From JAKQHY01 sp034429475 (lineage in GTDB: Bacteria; Chloroflexota; Anaerolineae; B4-G1; SLSP01): 53,362 bases of DNA. Made by a program: the position numbers and the translations under genes. The first letter of the stretch is position 1. Every line of letters starts with the position of its first letter. The stretch lies in contig DAOUGD010000335.1 of NCBI GenBank assembly GCA_034429475.1, positions 1 through 53,362 on the forward strand, read 5' to 3'. The notes beneath the pieces are model-generated. The model had not been told where the DNA came from. It saw only the letters and a program-made list of their open reading frames with translations, and ran no database searches. This document shows, one piece after another, positions 16,093 to 24,556 of the stretch.

Positions 16093-17628
16093 TTAATCCA
16101 CCTCAAAGCGGATGCCCTGCGCCAGCGGCAGGTCTTTGCCCCAGTTGATCGTGTTCGTCTGCCGCCGCATGTAGAGCTTCCAGGCGTCCGAGCCGGATTC
16201 GCGCCCGCCGCCGGTCTCCTTCTCGCCGCCAAACGCGCCGCCGATTTCCGCGCCGCTCGTGCCGATGTTGACATTGGCGATGCCGCAGTCGGACCCGGCG
16301 GCAGAGAGGAACTGCTCGCTGTAGTGCAGGGAGCGGGTAAAGATGGCCGACGACAACCCCTGCCGCACGTCGTTGTGCAGCGCGATGGCCTCGTCGAAGT
16401 CGCCGTATTCGACGACGTAGAGGATGGGCGCGAAGGTCTCTTCCTGCATGATGGGCAGGTCAGGCGGCGCTTCCACAATCGCCGGTTGGACGTAGTAGCC
16501 GCCGTCGCAGCCGGCCGGGTAGACGCGCTCGCCGCCGTAGAGGATGCGCCCGCCGCCCTGCTGCGCCGCCGCCAGCGCGGCTTCCATCTCCGCCCCGGCC
16601 TGCGCGTCCACCAGCGGTCCCATCAACACCTTTTCGTCCAGCGGATTGCCGATGGGCAGTTGCTTGTAGACGCGGATGAGGCGCTCCAGGAACGCTTCCT
16701 TCACCGCTTTGTGGATGATCAGCCGCCGTGTGGTGGTGCAGCGCTGCCCCGCCGTCCCCACTGCGCCGAACACGACCGCGCGCAGCGTCAACTCCAGGTC
16801 GGCGTCCTCGGCGATGATGATGGCGTTGTTGCCGCCCAGTTCCAGCAGCGAGCGGCCCAGCCGCTTCCCCACCACCTCGCTGACGCGCCGCCCCATGCGC
16901 GTGCTACCCGTCATGCTCACCAGCGGGACGCGCTCGTCGTGCAGAATCTTCTCGCCGATGTCGCGCCCCGCGCCGATAACGAGGTTGAAGACGCCCGCCA
17001 GGTCGTGCTTTGCCACCACCGGCGCGATGATATTCTGCACAGCCACGGCGGTCAGCGGCGTCTTGGACGAGGGCTTCCAGAGGATCACGTCGCCGCACAC
17101 CGCCGCCAACAGCGCGTTCCACGACCAGACCGCGACCGGGAAGTTGAAGGCCGTGATCACGCTGACGATGCCCAGCGGATGCCACTGCTCCATCATCCGG
17201 TGCTGCGCGCGCTCGCTCTGCATCGTCAGCCCGTAGAGCTGGCGCGAGAGACCCACGGAGAAATCGGCCATATCAATCATCTCCTGCACCTCGCCGCAGC
17301 CCTCGGCGACGATCTTGCCCATTTCCAGCGTCACCAGCTTGCCCAGCGGCTCTTTGTAGGCGCGCAGCGCGTCGCCGATCTCGCGGACGACCAGGCCGCG
17401 CTTGGGGGCGGGCAGCATCCGCCAGCGTTTGAACGCGGCCTGCGCCTGGGCGACGACGGCTTCGTAATCGTCGCCGTTGGCCTGGATGACGGTGGCGATG
17501 GGCTTGCCGTCAATGGGTGAATAGGAAACCAGCGGCTCGCCCCCGGTTTTGAGCCAGCCGTCCGGTGCGCCGGTCGTCGCGCCGGCGTTCACTTCCTTAA
17601 TACCTAAAACTTTGAGAAAATCGTGCAT
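16093..17628 (-). CDS. ALDH7-family aldehyde dehydrogenase (alpha-aminoadipic semialdehyde type)
   Basis: This encodes 511 residues. Catalytic Cys297 is in GQRCTTTRR, the Glu is in LLELGGNNAI, and FNFPVAVWSWN and MTGSTRMG form the cofactor site. The C-terminus GGGRESGSDAWKLYMRRQTN followed by TINW is diagnostic of ALDH7/antiquitin, which oxidises alpha-aminoadipic semialdehyde (piperideine-6-carboxylate) in lysine catabolism; some members act on other aldehydes. The ATG at 17628 follows GGGAGGCAACCC; an upstream in-frame codon at 17667 lies in a 7-bp tandem repeat. With the P5C dehydrogenase downstream it suggests amino acid semialdehyde oxidation. No aminotransferase or saccharopine enzyme is nearby, so the exact pathway is inference. 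Confidence 0.88.
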   Translation of the reverse strand: MHDFLKVLGIKEVNAGATTGAPDGWLKTGGEPLVSYSPIDGKPIATVIQANGDDYEAVVAQAQAAFKRWRMLPAPKRGLVVREIGDALRAYKEPLGKLVTLEMGKIVAEGCGEVQEMIDMADFSVGLSRQLYGLTMQSERAQHRMMEQWHPLGIVSVITAFNFPVAVWSWNALLAAVCGDVILWKPSSKTPLTAVAVQNIIAPVVAKHDLAGVFNLVIGAGRDIGEKILHDERVPLVSMTGSTRMGRRVSEVVGKRLGRSLLELGGNNAIIIAEDADLELTLRAVVFGAVGTAGQRCTTTRRLIIHKAVKEAFLERLIRVYKQLPIGNPLDEKVLMGPLVDAQAGAEMEAALAAAQQGGGRILYGGERVYPAGCDGGYYVQPAIVEAPPDLPIMQEETFAPILYVVEYGDFDEAIALHNDVRQGLSSAIFTRSLHYSEQFLSAAGSDCGIANVNIGTSGAEIGGAFGGEKETGGGRESGSDAWKLYMRRQTNTINWGKDLPLAQGIRFEVD

Positions 17629-17644
17629 GGGTTGCCTCCCTTGA

Positions 17645-17678
17645 AAATAGCGAATAGCGAATAGCAAATAGCGAAAAT
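17645..17678. repeat. Heptanucleotide tandem repeat (CGAATAG type)
   Basis: AAATAG CGAATAG CGAATAG CAAATAG CGAAAAT shows a 7-bp period. It lies directly 5' of the ALDH7 gene on the minus strand, within its leader. Further upstream, AGGGTT and AACCCT (about 17693-17716) form a short inverted repeat that might be an operator. Confidence 0.6.
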
Positions 17679-17808
17679 CAATGTGGTCGTTCCAGGGTTA
17701 TGATAACACTCAACCCTTCAGGGGAATAGTGAATAAAGACACCTTTGCAACGCGGCTCATACCATTGAGATTTATGCGAGGATGACGCTTTTGCCTCCTG
17801 TCAATTGT

Positions 17809-19290
17809 CTATTCCATTGTCGTCACAAAGCGCCGCCCGTCCTGCTTGCAGAGCGCGGCAATCGCCCGCCGGCCCATCGCGGCGACGTTGGGCAATCCCA
17901 GGCCGGCAGCCCACTGGCCGACCATGGCGAAGTTCGCCAGGCCCGGCAAGGTTTTGCTCAACCCTTTGCCTGTCAGCGCTTCCAGCATCGTTTGATGGGG
18001 GACGGGCCACGCCTGGTAGCCCATGAAACTGCCAGTGAAGCGCTCGGTCGTCAGCGGCGTCGCTACATCGCTCACTTCGACTTGTGCCGCCAGGCCGGGG
18101 AAGCGGCGCTCCAGACAGGCGATGACCGTGTCTGCGACGCGCGACTTCTCGGCGCGGTAGGCCTCCGGCGACAGCGCTTTCCAATAGTCGTAGGACGTCG
18201 TCGCCACCACTTGCACCGCCGTCTTGCCCGCTGGGGCCATCTCCGGCGCGAAGTTGAAGAACTCGATGTCCAATCGGTCGCAGGGCCGTCCGGCGATTTC
18301 GACCGGCTGGGGCAGCCACAGCACCAGCGTGTGGGGTTCGTCGGGGAACTCGCGCGCCACGCCCAGCGAGATGTGCAGCGCCATCTCCTGTTGCGTGGGT
18401 GGGTTGGCGTAGAAAGTGCGAATCAATTCGGTGGTGTAGCGGCCTTCGAGCATGTCGAAGATTGTCGCGCGCCCGTCAGCGTTGGAGATCACGAAATCCG
18501 CACGGTGCTCCGTCCCGTCGTGCAGGCGCACGCCGACGGCGCGATCATTTTCCACCAGAATCTTTTCCACTTTGGCGCGGTAATGGATTTTGCCGCCCAG
18601 GGCCGTGTAGCGCTGCGCGATGGAACGGGCAAACTCCAATGAGCCGCCCGCCGGCCAGCCGAAATTGCGCGCCGCGCAGCCGGAGAGGAACATCAAGGCC
18701 ACCGGCGTGGGGATGTTCGAGAAGTCGTACTGGATCATCCCCACCGCCTGGCGCAGGAACGGGTCGCTGAAGCGCTCGCCCACCTGCTCCAGCGTGAGTT
18801 TGCCCCATTTGCCCATCAGCCCTATGTACGGCAGCACGCCGACCATTTCCCACGGCTGGGCCAGGAGCAAATCCATCATGCTGAAACGGGTGAGTTTGCG
18901 GGCCGCGCCAATGAATTCGCCGATGATCTTGCCATCGGCGGGGGCCAGGCCGCGCATGTGTGCTTCCAGCCGGTCGAGGTCGGTGTAGACGATGAAGCGT
19001 TGGCCTTCGGTATTCTCAATCCCAATGAGATCGTCGGGGAAATAGACCGGGCGTGGCATGACGCTCAACTCCCGCCACATGCGGTGGATGCGCATTTCCG
19101 GCGCGCATCCGACCAGGTGATGCATACAGCCGTCGAATGTGTAGCCCTTGCGCTGCCAGCCGGTGCAGACGCCGCCAGGAACCGTGTGCCTCTCGAAAAT
19201 CTGCGAGCGGTAGCCGTTCATCTGCGCGTAACTGCCCGCGCTCAGCCCGCCAATGCCGGCGCCGATGATGATGAGTGATTTTTCTGTCAT
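17809..19290 (-). CDS. CrtI/phytoene dehydrogenase-like FAD oxidoreductase
   Basis: This encodes 493 residues. The N-terminus SLIIIGAGIGGLSAGSYAQM is the Rossmann GxGxxG FAD site, followed by ERHTVPGGVCTGWQRKGYTFDG, typical of the phytoene desaturase/carotenoid isomerase-like NAD(P)-binding family. A C-terminal motif FAMVGQWAAGLGLPNVAAMG closes the FAD fold. Such proteins oxidise or isomerise polyenes, or act on unknown substrates; no phytoene synthase or other carotenoid gene is nearby, so the substrate is unknown. GGGGAGG lies 8 nt before the ATG. Downstream on the same strand comes the ALDH7 gene after 180 bp. Confidence 0.82.
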   Translation of the reverse strand: MTEKSLIIIGAGIGGLSAGSYAQMNGYRSQIFERHTVPGGVCTGWQRKGYTFDGCMHHLVGCAPEMRIHRMWRELSVMPRPVYFPDDLIGIENTEGQRFIVYTDLDRLEAHMRGLAPADGKIIGEFIGAARKLTRFSMMDLLLAQPWEMVGVLPYIGLMGKWGKLTLEQVGERFSDPFLRQAVGMIQYDFSNIPTPVALMFLSGCAARNFGWPAGGSLEFARSIAQRYTALGGKIHYRAKVEKILVENDRAVGVRLHDGTEHRADFVISNADGRATIFDMLEGRYTTELIRTFYANPPTQQEMALHISLGVAREFPDEPHTLVLWLPQPVEIAGRPCDRLDIEFFNFAPEMAPAGKTAVQVVATTSYDYWKALSPEAYRAEKSRVADTVIACLERRFPGLAAQVEVSDVATPLTTERFTGSFMGYQAWPVPHQTMLEALTGKGLSKTLPGLANFAMVGQWAAGLGLPNVAAMGRRAIAALCKQDGRRFVTTME

Positions 19291-19324
19291 GATGCATTCC
19301 TCCCCTGAAAATACAAGACCATTT

Positions 19325-19436
19325 CACGCAAAGGCGCAAAGACGCAAAGTAAAAAATAAAAACTTGGCGAGCTTGGCGCCTTTGCGTGAGATTTTCATCC
19401 AACCACTGGTGAACCGCCGGTTAATGGCGAAATTTC
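19325..19436. repeat. Composite repeat: hairpin plus CATCCAACCGCTGGTGAA element
   Basis: CACGCAAAGGCGC (19325-19337) pairs perfectly with GCGCCTTTGCGTG (19376-19388), and the fourth copy of the CATCCAACC repeat follows at 19391-19436. The repeat ends against the stop codon of the ABC exporter gene (19435-19437), so on the minus strand it forms the 3' UTR. Confidence 0.65.
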
Positions 19437-21249
19437 ATCCTTCCGCAGGCGCCGGCGTTTCGCCATGCCACAGCCGCTGCATCTCCTCGCACGTCGCCAA
19501 CAATTCGTCCAGTTTCCCCTGCGCAACGACGCGCCCATCCTGCATCACGATGACCTGGTCGGCGCGGCGCAGGGCGACTTTGCGGTGCGAGACGGCCAGG
19601 CAGGTCGGCGGGTCCACGCCGTCGCGGCGCTCGAAGATGCGCGCCCAGAGCGTGCGCTCCGTCTCCACGTCCAACGCGCTGGAAAGGTCGTCGAAGACCA
19701 GCAGCTCCGGCGCGCGGACGAACATCCGCGCCGCCGCCGCGCGTTGAATCTGCCCGCCGGAGAGCTTCACGCCCTTTGCGCCGACTTTGGTTTCCAGCCC
19801 GTCTTCCAGGCCGTCCAGATCGCGCTCCAGCACCGCCAGGCGGATGGCCTGCGCCAGCGCGTCGTCGGCAGCGGGCAGGCCCAGCAGGATGTTGGCGCGC
19901 AGGGTGTTGCTGAACAGGCGCGGCGTCTGCGCGGTGTAGGCGCAGCGCGGCGGCGTGAACCAGTCGTCGGGCTTTTCCACCCGCGCGCCGTTCCAGCGGA
20001 TGTCGCCCGCATCTTTGGGCAGCAGGCCGAGCAGCGCGCGCAGCAGCGTCGTCTTGCCCGACCCCACGCGCCCGGTGACGACGGTGAGCGTGCCGGGTTC
20101 CAGGTGCAAGCTGACGTCCGCGATGCCGTTGGTGGAATCGGGGTAGCGATAGGTCAGACCCTCTGCATCCAGGCTGCGCAGCCGGTCGGATTGGGTTCTG
20201 GCGGGATAGACGACATCGGGCAGGCGGCCATCCAGGTAGACCGGCGCGGGCTGCGTGAGGGCGTCCGGCGGCGCGCCTTCCATGAGCCGGCCCATCCGCT
20301 CGATGGAAACGCCAAGCTGTTTGTAGCGTGAGACCAGCATCCCGTAAAACGTGACCATCAAGCTGATGTTCTCAAGGTAGGACACGAACAGCGAAAAATC
20401 GCCGACGGTGAACTGCCCGGCGCGCATCTGCTGCCCGATCAGCAGCAGAATAACGCCCGTTCCCAGGCTGACGGCGTTGTTGTAGATCGAATCGAGGAGG
20501 GCGTCGAATAGCCGGTCTTTGAGGGCCAGGCGGCGGCGCTCATCGCTCAGCCGGGCGAAGGCCGCGCTCACGTTCTTTTCCGCCGTGGCCGCTTTGACCG
20601 CCTGCACCGCGCCGAAAAGCTCGCCGATGAAGCCGGTGACTTTGCCCGCTGCCTGGCGGCTGGCGCGGCGGTATTGCTCGATGCGTCCCGTGGCCCGGCT
20701 GGAGATGAAGCCGACGAGGAGGAACGGCGTCAGCGCCAACAGGGTGATGGGGAGATTGATGCTCATCATCACGCCCAGGGCGATCAGCATCAACACTACC
20801 CCTATCAGAATGTCGTTGATCCAGATGACAAACAGGCAGATTTCGAACACGTCGTCCCGGAAGCGACTGACGGCCTCGCCGGAGGAATCGGGCAGCGCTG
20901 AGGCGCCGGGACGTTGCAGGATGTGCTTGAGCAGATTGGTGCGCAGCCAGGTCGCCACATGCGCAAAGAGCGGCTCGTCCGCGTAGACGAAGCCGTAATG
21001 CCCGATCTGGCGGCCCACCTCCGTCGCCACGAGGAACGCCACCACCGTCCATATTCCGAAGTTGACTTGCGCCTCGCCGGTCAGCAGGTCGAAGAAAGCG
21101 CGCAGGATCAGTCCTGGGGTGATCTGCCAGAACGTGCGGACCAGTGTGACCGCGCCCAAATCCATAACCCAATACCAGGGCCGGAAGCGGATCGCCCGCA
21201 GGATGACCTTCCAGGCGGGGAGGGTGGGGGCTTTGGTTTCTTTTTCCAT
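19435..21249 (-). CDS. ABC exporter half-transporter, degenerate catalytic site subunit
   Basis: This encodes 604 residues: an N-terminal type-IV exporter membrane domain (about residues 20-320, six helices) fused to an ATPase domain. Walker A is GRVGSGKTT (about 393-401), the signature is canonical LSGGQ (about 496), and Walker B is LLVFDDLSSALD, with Asp where the catalytic Glu normally stands; the switch His is in VSHRK. Together with the neighbour at 21329-23074, which has the Glu but an altered signature, it should form a heterodimeric exporter with one consensus and one degenerate ATP site, as in the TM287/288 and LmrCD type. The substrate is unknown. The ribosome site is weak (AGGACAGAAG). 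A 7-bp repeat hairpin separates the pair. Confidence 0.9.
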   Translation of the reverse strand: MEKETKAPTLPAWKVILRAIRFRPWYWVMDLGAVTLVRTFWQITPGLILRAFFDLLTGEAQVNFGIWTVVAFLVATEVGRQIGHYGFVYADEPLFAHVATWLRTNLLKHILQRPGASALPDSSGEAVSRFRDDVFEICLFVIWINDILIGVVLMLIALGVMMSINLPITLLALTPFLLVGFISSRATGRIEQYRRASRQAAGKVTGFIGELFGAVQAVKAATAEKNVSAAFARLSDERRRLALKDRLFDALLDSIYNNAVSLGTGVILLLIGQQMRAGQFTVGDFSLFVSYLENISLMVTFYGMLVSRYKQLGVSIERMGRLMEGAPPDALTQPAPVYLDGRLPDVVYPARTQSDRLRSLDAEGLTYRYPDSTNGIADVSLHLEPGTLTVVTGRVGSGKTTLLRALLGLLPKDAGDIRWNGARVEKPDDWFTPPRCAYTAQTPRLFSNTLRANILLGLPAADDALAQAIRLAVLERDLDGLEDGLETKVGAKGVKLSGGQIQRAAAARMFVRAPELLVFDDLSSALDVETERTLWARIFERRDGVDPPTCLAVSHRKVALRRADQVIVMQDGRVVAQGKLDELLATCEEMQRLWHGETPAPAEG

Positions 21250-21265
21250 AGGTCTTCTGTCCTGC

Positions 21266-21326
21266 GAATTACGAATTACGAATTACGAATTACGAATTAG
21301 GACTCGTAATTCGTAATTCGTAATTC
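21266..21326. repeat. Heptanucleotide (GAATTAC) repeats in inverted arrangement
   Basis: Nearly five units of GAATTAC (21266-21299) face three units of the complementary TCGTAAT type (21304-21326), giving a stem of about 23 bp. It occupies the whole gap between the two ABC half-transporter genes on the minus strand. Confidence 0.8.
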
Positions 21327-21328
21327 TC

Positions 21329-23074
21329 TCACGCCAACACCTCTTCCAACCCTGTCTGCAACAGGTGGTGGAGGTGGGAGTCTGGGGCTGCGGCCAACTG
21401 CGCCCGGTTGCCGTATTCGAGGATGCGGCCTTGCTCCAGGATCAGCACGTCGTCGGCGCGGTGGATGGTGCCGAGGCGGTGGGCGATGATGAGGGCGGTG
21501 CGGTCGCGCAGCAGTTTGTCCACGGCGCGCTCGATGCGCTGTTCGGTGGCCGGATCGAGGCGGGACGAGGCTTCGTCCAGAATGACGAGGCCCGGATCGC
21601 GCAGGAAGACGCGCGCGAACGCGAGCAACTGCGCTTCCCCCGCCGAAAGGCTGCGTCCGCCGGCCTCGATTTCCGTGTCCAACCCGTCCGGCAGCGCGGC
21701 GTACCAATCGCTCAGTTCCAGATCGGCAATGACGGCGCGAATCCGCGCGTCGGGGATGGTGGGGTCGAAGAACGTGAGGTTGTCGCGCACGCTGGCCTGG
21801 AACAACTGCACGTCCTGCGTCACCATCGCCACGCGGCGGCGCAGGGATTCCAGGGTGGGGGCGCGCACGTCCACGTCGCCCAGGCGGATCGCGCCCGCAC
21901 CGGGGTCGTACAGGCGGAAGACGAGCCGCGCCAGCGTCGTCTTACCGCTGCCGGTGCGTCCCAACACGCCCAGCGCCTTGCCCGGTTCCAGGCGGAAGGA
22001 AACGTCGCGCAATACCGGTTCGTCGGCCACGTAGGCGAAGTCCACGGCATCAAACGCGAGCGCCAGCGCCCCCTCGGCGATGTCCGCCCCTGGGCCGTCC
22101 TCGATTTCGCGCGGGACGTGCTGCAAGTCGCGCAGCCGCTCCACGCCGGCCCCGATGGCCTGAAATTCCCGAATCTGATGGTAGAGTTCCCAGATCGGCT
22201 GCGCCAACAGCTTCGCGTAGCTGATGAGCAGGTAGACTGTTCCGATGGTCATCGCGCCATCCCGGTAAAGAGCGTACCCCGCCACCATCACGGTGATGTT
22301 CACCAGGGTCAGCAGGGAACTGCCGGTCAGCCCCATCAGCCATTCCTTCTGCGAGGCTCGGTACGCATGGCGCAGGATGACCGTTTGCAGCCGCGAGAGT
22401 TCGCGCAGGACGAAGCTCACCGCGCCGCTGGAGCGGATATCTTCCGCGCCGTTGAGTTGCTCTTCGATGAAGCCGAACAATTCGGCAGACGCCTGCCGCC
22501 GCGCCTTCTGATCCGGCACGGCGAGGTCGCGCACCCGGTTCAGCGCCCAGAGGGTGAGCGCCGAGAAAAACGCAAACGCCAGGCTGAGTCGCCAATCTTC
22601 GAAGGCCAAGACGACGAGAATGCCGAGCAGCAGGAGGGCGTTGCCGAGGATGATAATCACAAAGCGCGAGAAGAACGCAGCGATCTGCGACACGTCCCCG
22701 TCAATGCGCTCAATCAATTCGCCGGGCGTTTTCTCGTTGTGGAAGTGCATGTCCAGGTCGAGACAGCGCCGCAGCAGCGACACGCGCAGCGTGTTGGTCG
22801 CCGTCCACGCCACGTTCTCGCCCGTGTAGGTCGCGCTCACGGCGACGACTTGCTGCGTCAGAGCGATGGCGATGAACGCCAGGGCCGCGTAGAGCAAGTT
22901 TTCGGCGCTTGCGCCGGTCTGCGCCGCGTCAATGAAATGTCGCACGATCTGCGGGTTGATGAGCTGCAAGCCGATGCTGCCCAGTAGCAGGATCGCCAGC
23001 AGCGCAAAGCGCGCCTTTTGCGGCTTGATGTGGTCAGACAGCAAGGCCCAGTAGGATTTGAGGGAGACGTTCAT
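21329..23074 (-). CDS. ABC exporter half-transporter, consensus catalytic site subunit
   Basis: This encodes 581 residues from ATG 23074: a membrane domain (about residues 15-300) and an ATPase domain with Walker A GRTGSGKTT (about 372-380), signature LSAGE in place of LSGGQ (about 475), Walker B LVILDEASSRLD with the catalytic Glu (about 495) and IAHRL. The altered signature completes the degenerate site of its partner at 19435-21249, while its own Walker motifs face the partner's LSGGQ. The frame is open 28 codons further upstream, but the promoter at 23082-23109 lies inside that stretch. The ATG would be at or within a few nt of the transcript start, so a leaderless mRNA is likely. It is transcribed divergently from the GntR/LacI gene. 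Confidence 0.88.
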   Translation of the reverse strand: MNVSLKSYWALLSDHIKPQKARFALLAILLLGSIGLQLINPQIVRHFIDAAQTGASAENLLYAALAFIAIALTQQVVAVSATYTGENVAWTATNTLRVSLLRRCLDLDMHFHNEKTPGELIERIDGDVSQIAAFFSRFVIIILGNALLLLGILVVLAFEDWRLSLAFAFFSALTLWALNRVRDLAVPDQKARRQASAELFGFIEEQLNGAEDIRSSGAVSFVLRELSRLQTVILRHAYRASQKEWLMGLTGSSLLTLVNITVMVAGYALYRDGAMTIGTVYLLISYAKLLAQPIWELYHQIREFQAIGAGVERLRDLQHVPREIEDGPGADIAEGALALAFDAVDFAYVADEPVLRDVSFRLEPGKALGVLGRTGSGKTTLARLVFRLYDPGAGAIRLGDVDVRAPTLESLRRRVAMVTQDVQLFQASVRDNLTFFDPTIPDARIRAVIADLELSDWYAALPDGLDTEIEAGGRSLSAGEAQLLAFARVFLRDPGLVILDEASSRLDPATEQRIERAVDKLLRDRTALIIAHRLGTIHRADDVLILEQGRILEYGNRAQLAAAPDSHLHHLLQTGLEEVLA

Positions 23075-23081
23075 CGAGGGA

Positions 23082-23109
23082 AGTGTAGCACAGATCGAAG
23101 GGGAGACAA
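23082..23109 (-). promoter_or_regulatory. Promoter of the ABC exporter pair, leaderless type
   Basis: On the minus strand TTGTCT (23104-23109), 16 bp and TACACT (23082-23087), with a TG one base before the -10 (extended -10). The transcript start predicted about 7-8 nt later falls on the ATG at 23074, and no ribosome site is present. Confidence 0.55.
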
Positions 23110-23221
23110 TGACGCGGGGATTGCCGGGATTGCTCAGACTTTGGGGTGGAGGATACACCGGGGGAAAGCGCTGGGGAGACTGCTATAACCATGAAGGTTG
23201 TCATATTTTTCCTAAAAAGGC

Positions 23222-23249
23222 TTGACAAGTTTGTTTTTTGAGATATAGT
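23222..23249 (+). promoter_or_regulatory. Promoter of the GntR/LacI regulator
   Basis: TTGACA (23222-23227), 16 bp and TATAGT (23244-23249) form a near-consensus sigma-70 promoter. Transcription would start at about 23256, exactly where the 8-bp triple repeat begins. It is divergent from the exporter promoter at 23082-23109. Confidence 0.7.
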
Positions 23250-23254
23250 GGATA

Positions 23255-23278
23255 TGTCCAGTTGTCCAGTTGTCCAGC
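23255..23278 (+). promoter_or_regulatory. Triple direct repeat TGTCCAGT, candidate operator
   Basis: TGTCCAGT, TGTCCAGT and TGTCCAGC follow each other without gaps, covering the predicted transcript start and ending 15 bp before the regulator's ATG. A GntR-type repressor bound here would block initiation, so autoregulation is likely (inference). I found no second copy upstream of the substrate-binding protein gene. Confidence 0.45.
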
Positions 23279-23293
23279 GATCTAGAGGAAACT

Positions 23294-24448
23294 ATGAAGC
23301 CCTATTTGGTAGATTCGGATAGCCCGTTACCCCGTTATTATCAGGTTTATGCCTCCTTGCAGGAACGCATCCATTCGGGGGAGTTGGCCCCGGGAACTGC
23401 CTTGCCCTCCGAACGCCAACTTTCGATAGATTATGGTGTCAGCCGCATCACGATCGTCAAGGCATTGGATCTGTTGGTAGACGACGACCTCATCCGCCGC
23501 GAGCATGGGCGGGGCAACTTTGTCCGAGTGCATGGGGATGAAGGGGTGTGCCTTGAGAACTGTCGGGTGGCCTTTTGTGTGCCGGCGCCCTCGGAATCTT
23601 ATATCCTTTCCATTATTATGGGGGCCACCCGCGTGGCGATGCGCCAGGGCGTTCAACTGCAAATCGTCTCCATCGGCGACGGACCGGAGGAAGAGGCCCA
23701 GATCAATGCACTGGTCGCGGAGGGCGTCCACGGCGTGATTTTATTTTCGCGTTCGCCCCACCTGAACGGCGCGTTCTACCAACAGCTCCAGGACAAACAT
23801 TACCCGCTGGTGATGGTAGATCGTCATTGCCCCGAGGTTGCCGCCGATTATGTAGTTTTTGACGACGCCGAAACGACTTATCGCCTGACCGAGATTTTGA
23901 TCAATCAGGGGCATCGCCGCATTGCGTTGTTGGTCAGCACCGAAGATTTTGCCACCAGCGTTCATGATCGCCTGCGGGGGTATCGCCAGGCGTTGGAGGC
24001 GCATGGTTTGACGTTTGAGGAGCGGTGGGTAGGCCAGACCATTGCGAACGTGTTGCCCTTGCCCCCGGAAACCCTGGAGCGTTTGCCAGACGTCTATGGT
24101 GAGGTAACGCACTATTTGCACGAGGAAGCGCCTACTGCCATTGTCGCGATCAATAATTATGCCGCGGAGCAGGCGAATATTGATTTGATGCAGGTTCAGC
24201 TTCAATTAATGCAGGCGGTCATTGCGAACAACGTGCCACAGGCGGATTACAAGTTGAACATTGCACTGGCGACGATCAGTCACAAACCTCTGGTGCTCAA
24301 ACATACCTTTCTGGTCGCGCTGGCGGTGCAATCCGGTGAAGAGTTGGGGGAATGCGCGATGGATTTACTCATCAAGCGATTGAGCGGCATATTGAAGGAG
24401 TCGCCGCAGTCTCTGGTAGTGCCGATGAAGATCATCCACCATCGTTAG
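23294..24448 (+). CDS. GntR/LacI hybrid transcriptional regulator
   Basis: This encodes 384 residues. Residues 10-80 are a GntR winged helix (RYYQVYASLQERIHSGELAP, then ALPSERQLSIDYGVSRITIV and LIRREHGRGNFV). Residues 90-384 are a LacI/periplasmic-binding-type sensor (VAFCVPAPSESYILSIIMGA, EGVHGVILFSRS, VMVDRHCPEVAADYVVFDD, NQGHRRIALLV), the AraR-like arrangement used for sugar-responsive control. The ATG at 23294 follows AGAGGAAAC; an in-frame TTG at 23270 is rejected because it lies in the operator repeat. It is the first gene of the long plus-strand catabolic locus and most likely represses it until a sugar ligand binds. The ligand is unknown, though a mannose-containing glycan is suggested by the GH38 enzyme. 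Confidence 0.9.
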   Translation: MKPYLVDSDSPLPRYYQVYASLQERIHSGELAPGTALPSERQLSIDYGVSRITIVKALDLLVDDDLIRREHGRGNFVRVHGDEGVCLENCRVAFCVPAPSESYILSIIMGATRVAMRQGVQLQIVSIGDGPEEEAQINALVAEGVHGVILFSRSPHLNGAFYQQLQDKHYPLVMVDRHCPEVAADYVVFDDAETTYRLTEILINQGHRRIALLVSTEDFATSVHDRLRGYRQALEAHGLTFEERWVGQTIANVLPLPPETLERLPDVYGEVTHYLHEEAPTAIVAINNYAAEQANIDLMQVQLQLMQAVIANNVPQADYKLNIALATISHKPLVLKHTFLVALAVQSGEELGECAMDLLIKRLSGILKESPQSLVVPMKIIHHR

Positions 24449-24462
24449 GAGGATGACAGTGC

Positions 24463-24474
24463 AAAGGAGGTGAT
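24463..24474 (+). promoter_or_regulatory. 12-nt perfect anti-Shine-Dalgarno match without its own gene
   Basis: AAAGGAGGTGAT equals the full complement of the conserved 16S rRNA 3' tail. No ATG, GTG or TTG lies at a normal distance after it; the overlapping GTG only opens a frame that later fuses with the lipoprotein. The substrate-binding protein has its own AAGGAG at 24545-24550. It may be a ribosome standby site or a relic of a lost leader gene. Confidence 0.45.
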
Positions 24475-24556
24475 AGCCAATCTAAACCGTCCGGTAAAAA
24501 ATTCAACTATGCGGATCGTGTGTGTTTACCCAATTTATTTAAAGAAGGAGATGAAA

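Noticed and set aside
23075..23158. Upstream start of the second ABC exporter gene
   Set aside because: The stretch contains a promoter and lacks a ribosome site; the extra residues (MYPPPQSLSNPG) do not resemble exporter N-termini.
24470..24556. Upstream GTG start for the binding lipoprotein
   Set aside because: It would bury the signal peptide behind 29 residues; AAGGAG directly precedes the ATG at 24557.
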